Shown here piece by piece: positions 1 to 5,878 of a stretch of DNA of 17,169 bases; the first letter of the stretch is position 1; each line of letters starts with the position of its first letter. The translations under genes were made by a program, and so were the position numbers. Origin of the DNA: Chloroflexota bacterium. GTDB lineage: Bacteria; Chloroflexota; Dormibacteria; CF-121. The stretch lies in contig VBEQ01000221.1 in NCBI GenBank assembly GCA_005881235.1, positions 7,494-24,662 of the forward strand. Direction: 5' to 3'. The notes under the pieces were generated by a model. That model searched no databases. It was not told where the DNA came from and worked only from the letters and a program-made list of their open reading frames with translations.

Positions 1-1173
1 CACGTGCTGCTCTTCTTCGGGGCGGCGCGGCTGGCGGCCCGCTTCCGCGATCCGCGGATCCTCGCCGCCGGTTTACTGCTGTTGTGGCCGTTCGAGGCGG
101 CAGGTCACGCCGTTCCGCTGGCGATCGTGATGGACCTCTTTTTGGTCCTGATGACGATGTGGCTGGTCGTCTTCCTCACGACGTCCGCGGATCGGGCCAA
201 GGAGACGATCGCGCGGCAGGGCGCGCTGGCCGCCGTGACCTCGGGGTTGGCGCGGGCGCGCGACGAAGATGGGCTCTTCGCGGAATTGGCCGGCCTCGCG
301 CCGGCGCTCGCCCCGGGCTGCGCCTGGGCGTTCTGGGCCAAGGATCCGACGGGCGACGAGTTTCGCGCGATTCGCTGGGCCGGGCTGAGCGACGGCGAAC
401 TTCCCGGATTTACCTTTACCCCGACCCTCGGCGCCGATCCCAGCCAGGCGCTGCTCATCCAGGGCCCGCTTCCGGGCACCAGCTTCGGGGAGTGCACGCT
501 GATCCAGCCGACGGCCGGCGAGGATGGGCTCAACGGCTTGATCACGGTCGCGGGCCACGCCGCGGAGCTCGACGCGCCGACCCAGGGGTTGATCCGTGCC
601 GTCGGCGACGAAATGGGCGCCACCTTGCTGCGGCTGGCGACGCTCGACGAGGAGCGGCAGCAGATCGAGGCGATGGAGCAGGCCAACCGGTTGGCTGGGC
701 TCGCGGCGCCCTACGCCGCTGACCAGCGTGCCGCGCTGGGGGCGATCCGGCCGGCGCTGGCGGACCTTTTGCGCTCCGAGAGCCTGCACCTCGAATGGGT
801 CAAGGGCGACCGCCTGCAGCTGGTCGTCCCCGAGGGCGATCCGCTCCAGGACCACGCGCCCAGCTGGCTGCCGCTCGCCGGCACCCGCAGCGCGGAGGCG
901 CAGCTCGAGGGCCGCGCCCTACGCGAGCCGCTCGCCGGCCGCCGGCCGGAGGATCTGTTCGGCATGCCGGCAGGCTTGCGCCACATCGCGGTCGCGCCCA
1001 TGCAGTGCGCCGAGCTCGAGGGCACCCTGCAGATCGGGCGCCGCCTGCCGCGCGCCTACGCCGCCAGCGAGGTCCTGGTGCTCCAGCGCCTCGCCGAGCG
1101 CCTCGGGGTGTTGTTCGCGGCCGCCACACCGGCGGCCAGCGTCGTAAATTCCACGACAGGGGGAGTCCCGTGA
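1..1173 (+). CDS. Membrane-anchored GAF-domain-like protein, 5' partial
   Basis: The reading frame is open to the left edge, so the true start probably lies outside the window; the first in-frame GTG is at position 4. About 390 residues are visible. The N-terminal ~60 residues hold one or two hydrophobic membrane segments (LLLLWPFEAAG and IVMDLFLVLMTMWLVVFLT). They are followed by two alpha/beta regions separated by a helical linker rich in E/Q (near residue 220), an arrangement like tandem GAF domains in signalling proteins. No histidine kinase, GGDEF or response-regulator motif follows before the stop, so this may be a stand-alone sensor or a degenerate regulator. The fold assignment is pattern-based and uncertain. 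The stop overlaps the GTG of a small downstream ORF (GTGA), which suggests translational coupling. Confidence 0.6.
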   Translation, partial: HVLLFFGAARLAARFRDPRILAAGLLLLWPFEAAGHAVPLAIVMDLFLVLMTMWLVVFLTTSADRAKETIARQGALAAVTSGLARARDEDGLFAELAGLAPALAPGCAWAFWAKDPTGDEFRAIRWAGLSDGELPGFTFTPTLGADPSQALLIQGPLPGTSFGECTLIQPTAGEDGLNGLITVAGHAAELDAPTQGLIRAVGDEMGATLLRLATLDEERQQIEAMEQANRLAGLAAPYAADQRAALGAIRPALADLLRSESLHLEWVKGDRLQLVVPEGDPLQDHAPSWLPLAGTRSAEAQLEGRALREPLAGRRPEDLFGMPAGLRHIAVAPMQCAELEGTLQIGRRLPRAYAASEVLVLQRLAERLGVLFAAATPAASVVNSTTGGVP

Positions 1174-1256
1174 TCAAGCAAACGGTTCGAGCGGCGAGTG
1201 AGGCCGACGGGCTAGTCAACGGCGAGCGATCAGTACGCGCATCGCGACCTTCCTAA
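1170..1256 (+). CDS. Small hypothetical ORF, 28 aa, coupled to the upstream gene
   Basis: The GTG start overlaps the stop of the GAF-like gene by four bases (GTGA). It is preceded by a strong Shine-Dalgarno sequence, AGGGGGAG at 1158-1165, four bases upstream. The peptide begins VIKQTVRAASEADG and ends at a TAA that overlaps the ATG of the next tiny ORF (TAATG). The good ribosome-binding site argues that translation really starts here. The peptide is too short to classify. It may be the N-terminal part of one ~56-residue protein whose frame is broken near 1237-1243, since losing two bases of the GCGC run there would join it smoothly to the hydrophobic downstream peptide. Confidence 0.4.
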   Translation: MIKQTVRAASEADGLVNGERSVRASRPS

Positions 1257-1345
1257 TGGTGTTGCTGGTCACGATCATCTTTGCCACCTCAGCGCTGCCC
1301 GATGTCGGGCCGACGCTCGCCAAGGTCATCCAGGCGCATCTCTAG
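1256..1345 (+). CDS. Small hydrophobic ORF, 29 aa, coupled by TAATG
   Basis: ATG at 1256 overlaps the preceding TAA by one base, a typical reinitiation arrangement. The 29-residue product starts with a hydrophobic stretch (MVLLVTIIFATSAL), enough for a short membrane segment, followed by an amphipathic tail. The same frame is open back to 1202 without another ATG. It has no ribosome-binding site of its own. It is either a tiny membrane peptide translated by coupling or the C-terminal half of a frameshifted gene that begins at 1170. I do not recognise a family. Confidence 0.3.
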   Translation: MVLLVTIIFATSALPDVGPTLAKVIQAHL

Positions 1346-1374
1346 CGAAACTCGGGACGGCAGAGCTTCAGGTC

Positions 1375-1881
1375 CTAGCAGCAGGTTTCTGATGCCTCGT
1401 CCTCTGTTTCTCGTTCAGAGAATCTCTGATTTACGACGTTGAATCGAGCGCGGGGCCGGGGCATTCTGGCGGCCAGGGCGGCCCTCTTGGCAAGTGCGAC
1501 CGGATCGCCTCGCCGACCGCGGTTGCAGCTCTTGGCTTCGATGAACTCCAACGCAATTTCGACTTGTGACTTCTTGATAATCAGGTAGGGGAGCATCGCG
1601 ACCAGCAGTGGGCGCGCTGGGCCCGCGCTCATGCGAAGGTGGCGCGACGAACGGTGACGGGGATTGCTGGGCTGGGTTGGCTTGGAGAGGTATCCGCCCC
1701 AGCGCTGCCGCAGCCACTCGAGGGCCTGAAAGTCGGTATTCGTGAAGACGATCTGCAACGTGTGGTAAGAACGCCCGCGCTGCAAGTAGCGGACGATATT
1801 GACGCAACCTTCGCCGTCGAAAAAGCCCGCCGTATACGCAACTTCATGGCTGGGCACTGTCGAAGGACCGTTGTCAGACAC
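1375..1881 (-). CDS. LAGLIDADG-type homing endonuclease-like protein
   Basis: About 168 residues if translation starts at the GTG at 1881, just after the Nudix stop; a second GTG lies at 1857. A longer ATG start at 2043 would overlap the Nudix gene deeply and adds unrelated sequence. The key motif, AYTAGFFDGEG near residues 15-25, is a LAGLIDADG helix with an acidic D/E at its end. The later W-LRQRWGG segment and the PYLIIKKSQVEIALEF segment match the rest of single-motif LAGLIDADG domains, which dimerise to cut long DNA sites. The C-terminus is basic, then acidic. No intein or intron flanks are visible, so it is free-standing. Its DNA has visibly more A/T-rich stretches than its neighbours, compatible with transfer. 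It follows the LysM and Nudix genes on the same strand and may be cotranscribed from the LexA-controlled promoter. Activity is not assured. Confidence 0.7.
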   Translation of the reverse strand: MSDNGPSTVPSHEVAYTAGFFDGEGCVNIVRYLQRGRSYHTLQIVFTNTDFQALEWLRQRWGGYLSKPTQPSNPRHRSSRHLRMSAGPARPLLVAMLPYLIIKKSQVEIALEFIEAKSCNRGRRGDPVALAKRAALAARMPRPRARFNVVNQRFSERETEDEASETCC

Positions 1882-1907
1882 GATTAGGACCAGCGGCGGT
1901 CTGGTGT

Positions 1908-2408
1908 CTAGCGAGTTTCCGACTTCCACGTATCCCCCAGCACGCGGACGGGACCCGCGAAATTCTCGGCAATGGCGGCCTGCACGGCTTCGGCAATGGG
2001 TGGGCGGAAATCCAGCCGGGGGAGCTGGTCCACCGTCACCCACTGCCAGCCGGCGAGCACAGGATCGCGAGGGTCGAGCACCGGCGCGGCCCCCTCCCCT
2101 ATCTCTGCCTGAAAAATGAGGTTGATAACATGGCGGTCCGGCGCCAGGCTCTCGCAGACGATGACGAGCGGCCCCACGCGCGCGTCCAGACGGAGCTCTT
2201 CCTTGAGCTCGCGGCGCAGCGCCGCGTCGAGCGTTTCGTGGCCCTCCAACCGGCCGCCGGGGAGCACCCAGTAGCGCTGGCCACGCTTGCGATGCTCGAC
2301 GAGCAGGATCTGCTTCTGGCGGACGATGATCGCCGCCAGCCGCAGCTGCGGCGTCACAGGGTTAAAGGCCTGCACCAGCGACGCGAGACTGACCAGCGAT
2401 GAGCTCAT
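1908..2408 (-). CDS. Nudix hydrolase (MutT-like)
   Basis: 166 residues with an ATG start. Nudix enzymes hydrolyse nucleoside diphosphates linked to another moiety, for example oxidised dNTPs, ADP-ribose or dinucleoside polyphosphates. The Nudix box runs from GRLEGHE through RRELKEELRL and keeps the catalytic REXXEE glutamates, but the usual glycine after EE is arginine. It is preceded by the beta strand LLVEHRKRGQRYWVLPGG and followed by the strands VIVCESLAPDRHVINLIFQAEI. The length and single domain fit small housekeeping or MutT-type enzymes; the substrate cannot be predicted. It starts 21 bases after the stop of the LysM gene, with a GGAG 10-14 bases upstream. It probably belongs to the same LexA-regulated transcript, which would fit a role in cleaning damaged nucleotide pools (inference). 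Confidence 0.9.
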   Translation of the reverse strand: MSSSLVSLASLVQAFNPVTPQLRLAAIIVRQKQILLVEHRKRGQRYWVLPGGRLEGHETLDAALRRELKEELRLDARVGPLVIVCESLAPDRHVINLIFQAEIGEGAAPVLDPRDPVLAGWQWVTVDQLPRLDFRPPIAEAVQAAIAENFAGPVRVLGDTWKSETR

Positions 2409-2429
2409 CGTAGTGGCGGCTCCGGTCGC

Positions 2430-2726
2430 CTATTCGCGGGGCAGCTGCAGCGTCTGCCCGGGCGTGAGCAGCGGCGTCGACAGCCGGTTGGCCTGGAGGA
2501 TCGCGTCCACGTGCGCCCGCGGATCACCCCGGTAGTGGGCGGCAACGATGCTCCAGACCGTGTCCCCCGGCGCGACGACCACCCGGTCGCTCGCCTGGGG
2601 CCCGCTCCCATAGGCCAGCCGGCCGGTGGCGAGCACGAGCGCGGTGGCGAGGACCAGGATGCGGCCCCAACCGCGGCGGCGCTGGGGTCGCGGATAGCCG
2701 TGTCGGGCGCCGTCCTGCACGAACAT
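2430..2726 (-). CDS. Small LysM membrane protein, YneA-like SOS division inhibitor candidate
   Basis: 98 residues from the ATG at 2726. The GTG at 2750 gives a longer frame but lies upstream of the predicted transcription start, so ATG 2726 (or GTG 2720) is preferred. Order: a basic cytoplasmic N-terminus (RPQRRRGWGR), one transmembrane helix or signal anchor (ILVLATALVLATG), a short linker, then a single LysM domain from VVVAPGDTVWSIVAAHY to LTPGQTLQLP that should bind peptidoglycan outside the membrane. Bacillus YneA has the same size, architecture and position, divergent from lexA, and blocks division during SOS. Three LexA boxes sit in the shared control region. Division inhibition is inferred from architecture, context and regulation; sequence similarity outside LysM cannot be judged here. 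The Nudix gene follows 21 bases downstream. Confidence 0.8.
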   Translation of the reverse strand: MFVQDGARHGYPRPQRRRGWGRILVLATALVLATGRLAYGSGPQASDRVVVAPGDTVWSIVAAHYRGDPRAHVDAILQANRLSTPLLTPGQTLQLPRE

Positions 2727-2733
2727 GCGTTCG
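2720..2733. promoter_or_regulatory. LexA box 1
   Basis: CGAACATGCGTTCG matches the Gram-positive LexA operator CGAAC-N4-GTTCG perfectly in both half-sites. It covers the predicted start codon and transcription start of the LysM gene, so bound LexA would block initiation or early elongation leftward. Confidence 0.85.
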
Positions 2734-2740
2734 TCATGGA

Positions 2741-2769
2741 ACGCTAGCACGAACAGGCGTTCGCGTCAA
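2741..2769 (-). promoter_or_regulatory. LysM-Nudix operon promoter
   Basis: On the minus strand TTGACG (2764-2769), a 17-base spacer, then TAGCGT (2741-2746) preceded by TGC, an extended -10. Transcription would start near 2734, giving a leader of about 8 bases before ATG 2726. LexA box 2 fills the spacer and box 1 covers the start site. Confidence 0.7.
2750..2763. promoter_or_regulatory. LexA box 2
   Basis: CGAACAGGCGTTCG is a perfect CGAAC-N4-GTTCG operator. It lies entirely inside the 17-base spacer between the -35 and -10 hexamers of the leftward LysM promoter, a classic repressing position. Its centre is 30 bases from that of box 1, close to three helical turns, so LexA dimers at the two sites would lie on the same DNA face. 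Confidence 0.88.
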
Positions 2770-2778
2770 TCCCCTATC

Positions 2779-2792
2779 CGAACAAGTGTTTG
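2779..2792. promoter_or_regulatory. LexA box 3
   Basis: CGAACAAGTGTTTG matches CGAAC-N4-GTTYG. It overlaps the -35 hexamer (2790-2795) of the rightward lexA promoter, so it is the likely autoregulatory operator of lexA. Confidence 0.85.
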
Positions 2793-2818
2793 CAAAGGGC
2801 GAACGGATGTGCTAGCAT
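2790..2818 (+). promoter_or_regulatory. lexA promoter P1
   Basis: TTGCAA (2790-2795), a 17-base spacer, then TAGCAT (2813-2818) preceded by TGC, an extended -10. Box 3 overlaps the -35 and degenerate box 4 lies in the spacer. The start point near 2825 leaves a leader of about 205 bases before lexA, unusually long for a repressor gene. Confidence 0.7.
2800..2813. promoter_or_regulatory. Degenerate LexA box 4
   Basis: CGAACGGATGTGCT has a perfect left half-site (CGAAC) but a poor right half (GTGCT instead of GTTCG). It sits in the spacer of the lexA promoter, 21 bases or two helical turns from box 3, so it could bind LexA weakly and cooperatively, or be a decayed site. Confidence 0.4.
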
Positions 2819-2900
2819 GCCCCCGTTTTGAAGAAACGTGGCGGTCAATCGGCCGCCGCCTGGGCGCGAAAAATCACCCGATTCGGCCCGGAAATTACTG

Positions 2901-2909
2901 TGCTACCAT
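2901..2909 (+). promoter_or_regulatory. Possible second lexA promoter P2 (extended -10)
   Basis: TGCTACCAT is an extended -10 element. The surrounding TGTGCTACCATGC repeats the P1 sequence TGTGCTAGCATGC with one mismatch. No convincing -35 and no LexA box lie nearby. If active it would give a LexA-independent basal transcript with a leader of about 115 bases. Confidence 0.35.
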
Positions 2910-3030
2910 GCTGTGATCGCGGTCTGAACCCCTCCTCTCTCCCCTCCCTGGACGCGCCGCGTGGGACGGCGCCGGGTGCGAGATGATCGGCTCTTGGCCG
3001 TCGACATCGGCGTTAAAGGGAGGGGACGAT

Positions 3031-3666
3031 ATGCCGGAACCGTTGACCAGCAGGCAGCGGGAGATCCTGGAGTACCTGAGGTTTCGACAGAAGATCCGCA
3101 GTTACCCACCAACCGTTCGCGAAATTGGCGAAGCGGTCGGACTCTCTTCCAGCTCAACGGTTCAGAACCACCTCAACACCCTCGAGCGTAAGGGCTACAT
3201 CCGGCGCGATCCGACCAAGTCGCGCACCATCGAAGTCGTCGATATCGACGAAATGCAGGCCAAGCTGAGCAAGGTCGTAGCGGTCCCTCTGATCGGGCGC
3301 GTTGCCGCCGGCCAGCCGATCCTCGCCGAAGAGAACATCGAAGACCACCTGGTCTTCAGCCAGGAACTCGTCGGCTCTGATAATGCCTTCGCGCTCGAGG
3401 TGCGCGGGGACAGCATGAAAGACGTCGGCATTCTCCCCGGCGATTTCGTGGTGGTCCGCCCCGGCAAAGATGCGCCCAATGGCAGCATCGTCGTCGCCCG
3501 GCTGGAAGACGACCAGACCAACGAGTCCACCGCCACCGTCAAGCGGCTCTTCCGCGAGGCCAACCGGGTGCGACTGCAAGCCGAGAATCCGGCCTACGAG
3601 CCGATCTACAGCACCGCCGCCCAGCTCGAGGGACAGGTGGTCGCGGTCGTGCGACTGCTGCGCTGA
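3031..3666 (+). CDS. lexA: LexA repressor (SOS regulator, self-cleaving)
   Basis: 211 residues. Start chosen at ATG 3031 because GGGAGGGG at 3018-3025 is an excellent ribosome-binding site at the right distance and the protein then begins MPEPLTSRQREILEYL like other LexAs; the in-frame ATG at 2983 has no such site. The N-terminal winged helix-turn-helix (residues 1-65) contains SYPPTVREIGEAVGLSSSS, and the recognition helix should read CGAAC half-sites. The cleavage site is Ala93-Gly94 (GRVAAGQP). The S24-type catalytic dyad is Ser128 (GDSMKD) and Lys171 (ATVKRL). RecA-DNA filaments trigger self-cleavage and derepress the SOS regulon. Upstream lie four LexA box candidates shared with the divergent LysM gene. 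The stop is 9 bases from the convergent hflX stop, with no terminator between them. Confidence 0.97.
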   Translation: MPEPLTSRQREILEYLRFRQKIRSYPPTVREIGEAVGLSSSSTVQNHLNTLERKGYIRRDPTKSRTIEVVDIDEMQAKLSKVVAVPLIGRVAAGQPILAEENIEDHLVFSQELVGSDNAFALEVRGDSMKDVGILPGDFVVVRPGKDAPNGSIVVARLEDDQTNESTATVKRLFREANRVRLQAENPAYEPIYSTAAQLEGQVVAVVRLLR

Positions 3667-3675
3667 TCGTTTAGG

Positions 3676-4968
3676 TCAGGCGCTGCGATCCACGCCGGGA
3701 AAGCGGAAAGGGTCGAACTTCGTCAGCAGCCGTCGCGGTAAGGCGCCGCGCATCAGCACCCCGTCGCCGCGATAATCGACCGCCTCCACGTTGCCGTGGG
3801 CATGGAATTCCGCCTGTCGGGCGTGCTCGCTGTAGGGCAGAAGCACCTCGATGGGGACCATTTCTCCGGGCAAGGCCTGGGCGATGGCGCGGCCCAGCGG
3901 CTCCAGTCCCGTCTTTCGTAGGGCGGAAATCGGCACCACGGCGAGATACGGCGACCAATCCTCGGCGAGCAGCTGGTCGACAGCCGACGGGCTCAGCTGA
4001 TCCACCTTGTTGAGCGCCAGAACCTTCGGCTTCTCGAGCGCGCCCAGGTCCTGCAGCGTTTCGTGCACCGCCTCCATCTGGTCGCGTCCGTTGTAACGCG
4101 TGGCGTCGAGCACATGGAGCAGGAGATCGGCCTGCTGCACCTCTTCGAGCGTGGCCTTGAAGGCGGCCACCAGATCGGTGGGCAACTTCTGGATGAAACC
4201 GACGGTGTCGGTGAAGAGCACTTCGCGCCGGTTGGGCAGCCGCACCAGGCGGGTCGTGGGGTCGAGGGTGACGAATAACGCGTCGTCCACCTGTACCTGC
4301 GCGTGGGTTAGCGCGTGGAGCAAGGTGGATTTGCCGCTGTTCGTGTAGCCGACGATGGCGACCACCGGATAGGCGACGCGCCGGCGTCCCTCACGGCGCA
4401 AGGCGCGCTGCTTGCGGATCTCCTTGATGTCCCGGTCGAGCTCGCGGATGCGATGGCGAATGCGCCGCCGGTCGCTCTCGAGCTTTTGCTCGCCGGGGCC
4501 GCGGGTGCCCACGCCTGCGCCCAGGCCCGAGAGGTCGCGACCACCCTGGAGGCGGGGCAGGAGGTGATGCAGCTGCGCGGCCTCCACCTGCAGGCGGCCC
4601 TCCTTGGTGCGGGCGCGCTGGGCAAAGATGTCGAGAATCAATTCGGTGCGGTCGATCACCTTGACATCGAGCTTGCGCTCGAGGTTGCGCTGCTGGCGCG
4701 GGGACAGTTCCTCGTTGAAGACCAACAGGTTGAAATCGGCCTCGTGTTTCAGCGCGTGCAGTTCCTCGACCTTGCCCTTTCCCAGGAAGAGCGCGGGATC
4801 GGGTTTTGGGCGGCGCTGCGTGTTGGTACCAACCACGATCACGCCAGCCGTTCTCGCCAGCTCGCTCAGCTCGAGCATCTGCTCTTCCACGGCGGCCAGC
4901 CCCTGGTCCTCGTAATCGAGCGACATCAGGTAGGCACGCTCGTGCCTGCCATTGGAATTCCGGATCAA
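3676..4968 (-). CDS. hflX: GTPase HflX, ribosome-associated
   Basis: 430 residues from a TTG at 4968 that overlaps the miaA TGA, indicating coupling. HflX binds 50S/70S ribosomes and in other bacteria splits stalled ribosomes under heat or antibiotic stress. The N-terminal HflX domain (about residues 25-200) includes NEELSPRQQRNLE and the glycine-rich GVGTRGPGEQKLE segment before a coiled-coil basic helix. The G domain has G1 GYTNSGKS (207-214), G3 DTVGF (254-258), G4 NKVD (320-323) and a G5-like ISAL. A short C-terminal domain follows. Length and motif order are standard. The weak GAGGCGAG upstream is the only ribosome-binding candidate. It is the last gene of the spoVS-miaB-mutS-mutL-miaA-hflX run, and no clear terminator separates it from lexA on the opposite strand. 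Confidence 0.97.
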   Translation of the reverse strand: MIRNSNGRHERAYLMSLDYEDQGLAAVEEQMLELSELARTAGVIVVGTNTQRRPKPDPALFLGKGKVEELHALKHEADFNLLVFNEELSPRQQRNLERKLDVKVIDRTELILDIFAQRARTKEGRLQVEAAQLHHLLPRLQGGRDLSGLGAGVGTRGPGEQKLESDRRRIRHRIRELDRDIKEIRKQRALRREGRRRVAYPVVAIVGYTNSGKSTLLHALTHAQVQVDDALFVTLDPTTRLVRLPNRREVLFTDTVGFIQKLPTDLVAAFKATLEEVQQADLLLHVLDATRYNGRDQMEAVHETLQDLGALEKPKVLALNKVDQLSPSAVDQLLAEDWSPYLAVVPISALRKTGLEPLGRAIAQALPGEMVPIEVLLPYSEHARQAEFHAHGNVEAVDYRGDGVLMRGALPRRLLTKFDPFRFPGVDRSA

Positions 4969-5867
4969 CTCGCCTCTGCCGCCATGATACCGGCGCCAAG
5001 TCGCGCGATCGCCAGCTCCAGATCCGGTGGAATCCAGGTCACGCGCGAGTCGGCCTTAAACCAGGTCAGCTGACGCCGGGCATACTGGCGGACCTGGCGC
5101 ACGGTCGAGACGCGCGCCGCCTCGAGCGACAGCGCCCCGTCGATGAAGGCTGCTATCTCGGGATAGCCGTGGCCGAGGCGTCGCAGATCCGCCCCGGGAA
5201 AGTCGCGGCGAACACGTCGCACCTCGTCGACAAAACCTTCGTCGATCATCCGTTGCACGCGCGTCTCGATCCTCCGATCGAGCTCCGCGAGTGGCACGTC
5301 CAGGCCGAGCACGGTGATCGACCAGGGTGGCGGGTTCGAGGTACGTGCCTCGGTGGGAGGCCGGCCGGTGGCGGCGTGAATCTCGAGCGCGCGGATCAGG
5401 CGCCGCGGGTTGCGGCGCGCGCGATCGGCGGCCGCGGGATCGATCCGCCGGAGCTCGGCGTCGAGCGCATCCGCACCCTCCTCGTCGAGGCGCTGCTCGA
5501 GCGCCGCTCGGAAGGCCGGGTCGGGCGGCGTGCCGCCGAGATTCCAACCGTCGAGCACGGCGCGGAGGTAGAGACCCGTCCCGCCCTGAAGCACCGGTAG
5601 TTGCCCGCGTCCGGCGATCTCTGAAATCGTCCGAAGCGCGACCCGCTGGTAGTCGGCGACGGTAAACGGCTCGTCGGGGTCGACGATGTCGATGCCATGC
5701 AGGGGAACACCTCGCAGCTCGGCTCGGGTTGGTTTATTGGTGCCAATGTCGCAGTGGCGAAAGACCTGGCGCGAATCCATCGACACCAGCTCGCCGTTCA
5801 GCCGCTCGGCGACGCGGATGGCCAGCTCGGTCTTGCCGCTCGCCGTCGGCCCGACGATTGCCACCAC
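4965..5867 (-). CDS. miaA: tRNA dimethylallyltransferase MiaA
   Basis: 300 residues. MiaA transfers dimethylallyl from DMAPP to N6 of A37 in tRNAs reading UNN codons, giving i6A37, the substrate of MiaB encoded in the same operon. The P-loop GPTASGKT (residues 6-13) and the DSRQVF motif (31-36), with the catalytic Asp, are intact; DIGTNKPT, GGTGLYLRA and the C-terminal RQYARRQLTWF are family hallmarks. The start is one of two adjacent GTGs (5867 or 5864); no ATG is available between the mutL stop and the P-loop. The gap to mutL is 11 bases, with a weak AGG upstream. The end overlaps the hflX TTG. Confidence 0.97.
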   Translation of the reverse strand: MVAIVGPTASGKTELAIRVAERLNGELVSMDSRQVFRHCDIGTNKPTRAELRGVPLHGIDIVDPDEPFTVADYQRVALRTISEIAGRGQLPVLQGGTGLYLRAVLDGWNLGGTPPDPAFRAALEQRLDEEGADALDAELRRIDPAAADRARRNPRRLIRALEIHAATGRPPTEARTSNPPPWSITVLGLDVPLAELDRRIETRVQRMIDEGFVDEVRRVRRDFPGADLRRLGHGYPEIAAFIDGALSLEAARVSTVRQVRQYARRQLTWFKADSRVTWIPPDLELAIARLGAGIMAAEAS

Positions 5868-5878
5868 GCGCAGCCTGG

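Noticed and set aside
73..855. 260-aa leftward frame opposite the GAF-like gene
   Set aside because: Arg/Gln-rich antisense shadow; the plus-strand frame has coherent membrane segments and folds.
1225..1256. Programmed -1 ribosomal frameshift joining the two tiny ORFs
   Set aside because: No X-XXY-YYZ slippery heptamer or downstream pseudoknot is visible before the stop.
1882..2043. ATG at 2043 for the homing-endonuclease-like ORF
   Set aside because: It would run deep into the Nudix gene and the added residues show no domain; GTG 1881 lies just after the Nudix stop.
2983..3030. Upstream ATG that would lengthen LexA by 16 residues
   Set aside because: No ribosome-binding site, whereas ATG 3031 has a strong one and matches the family N-terminus.
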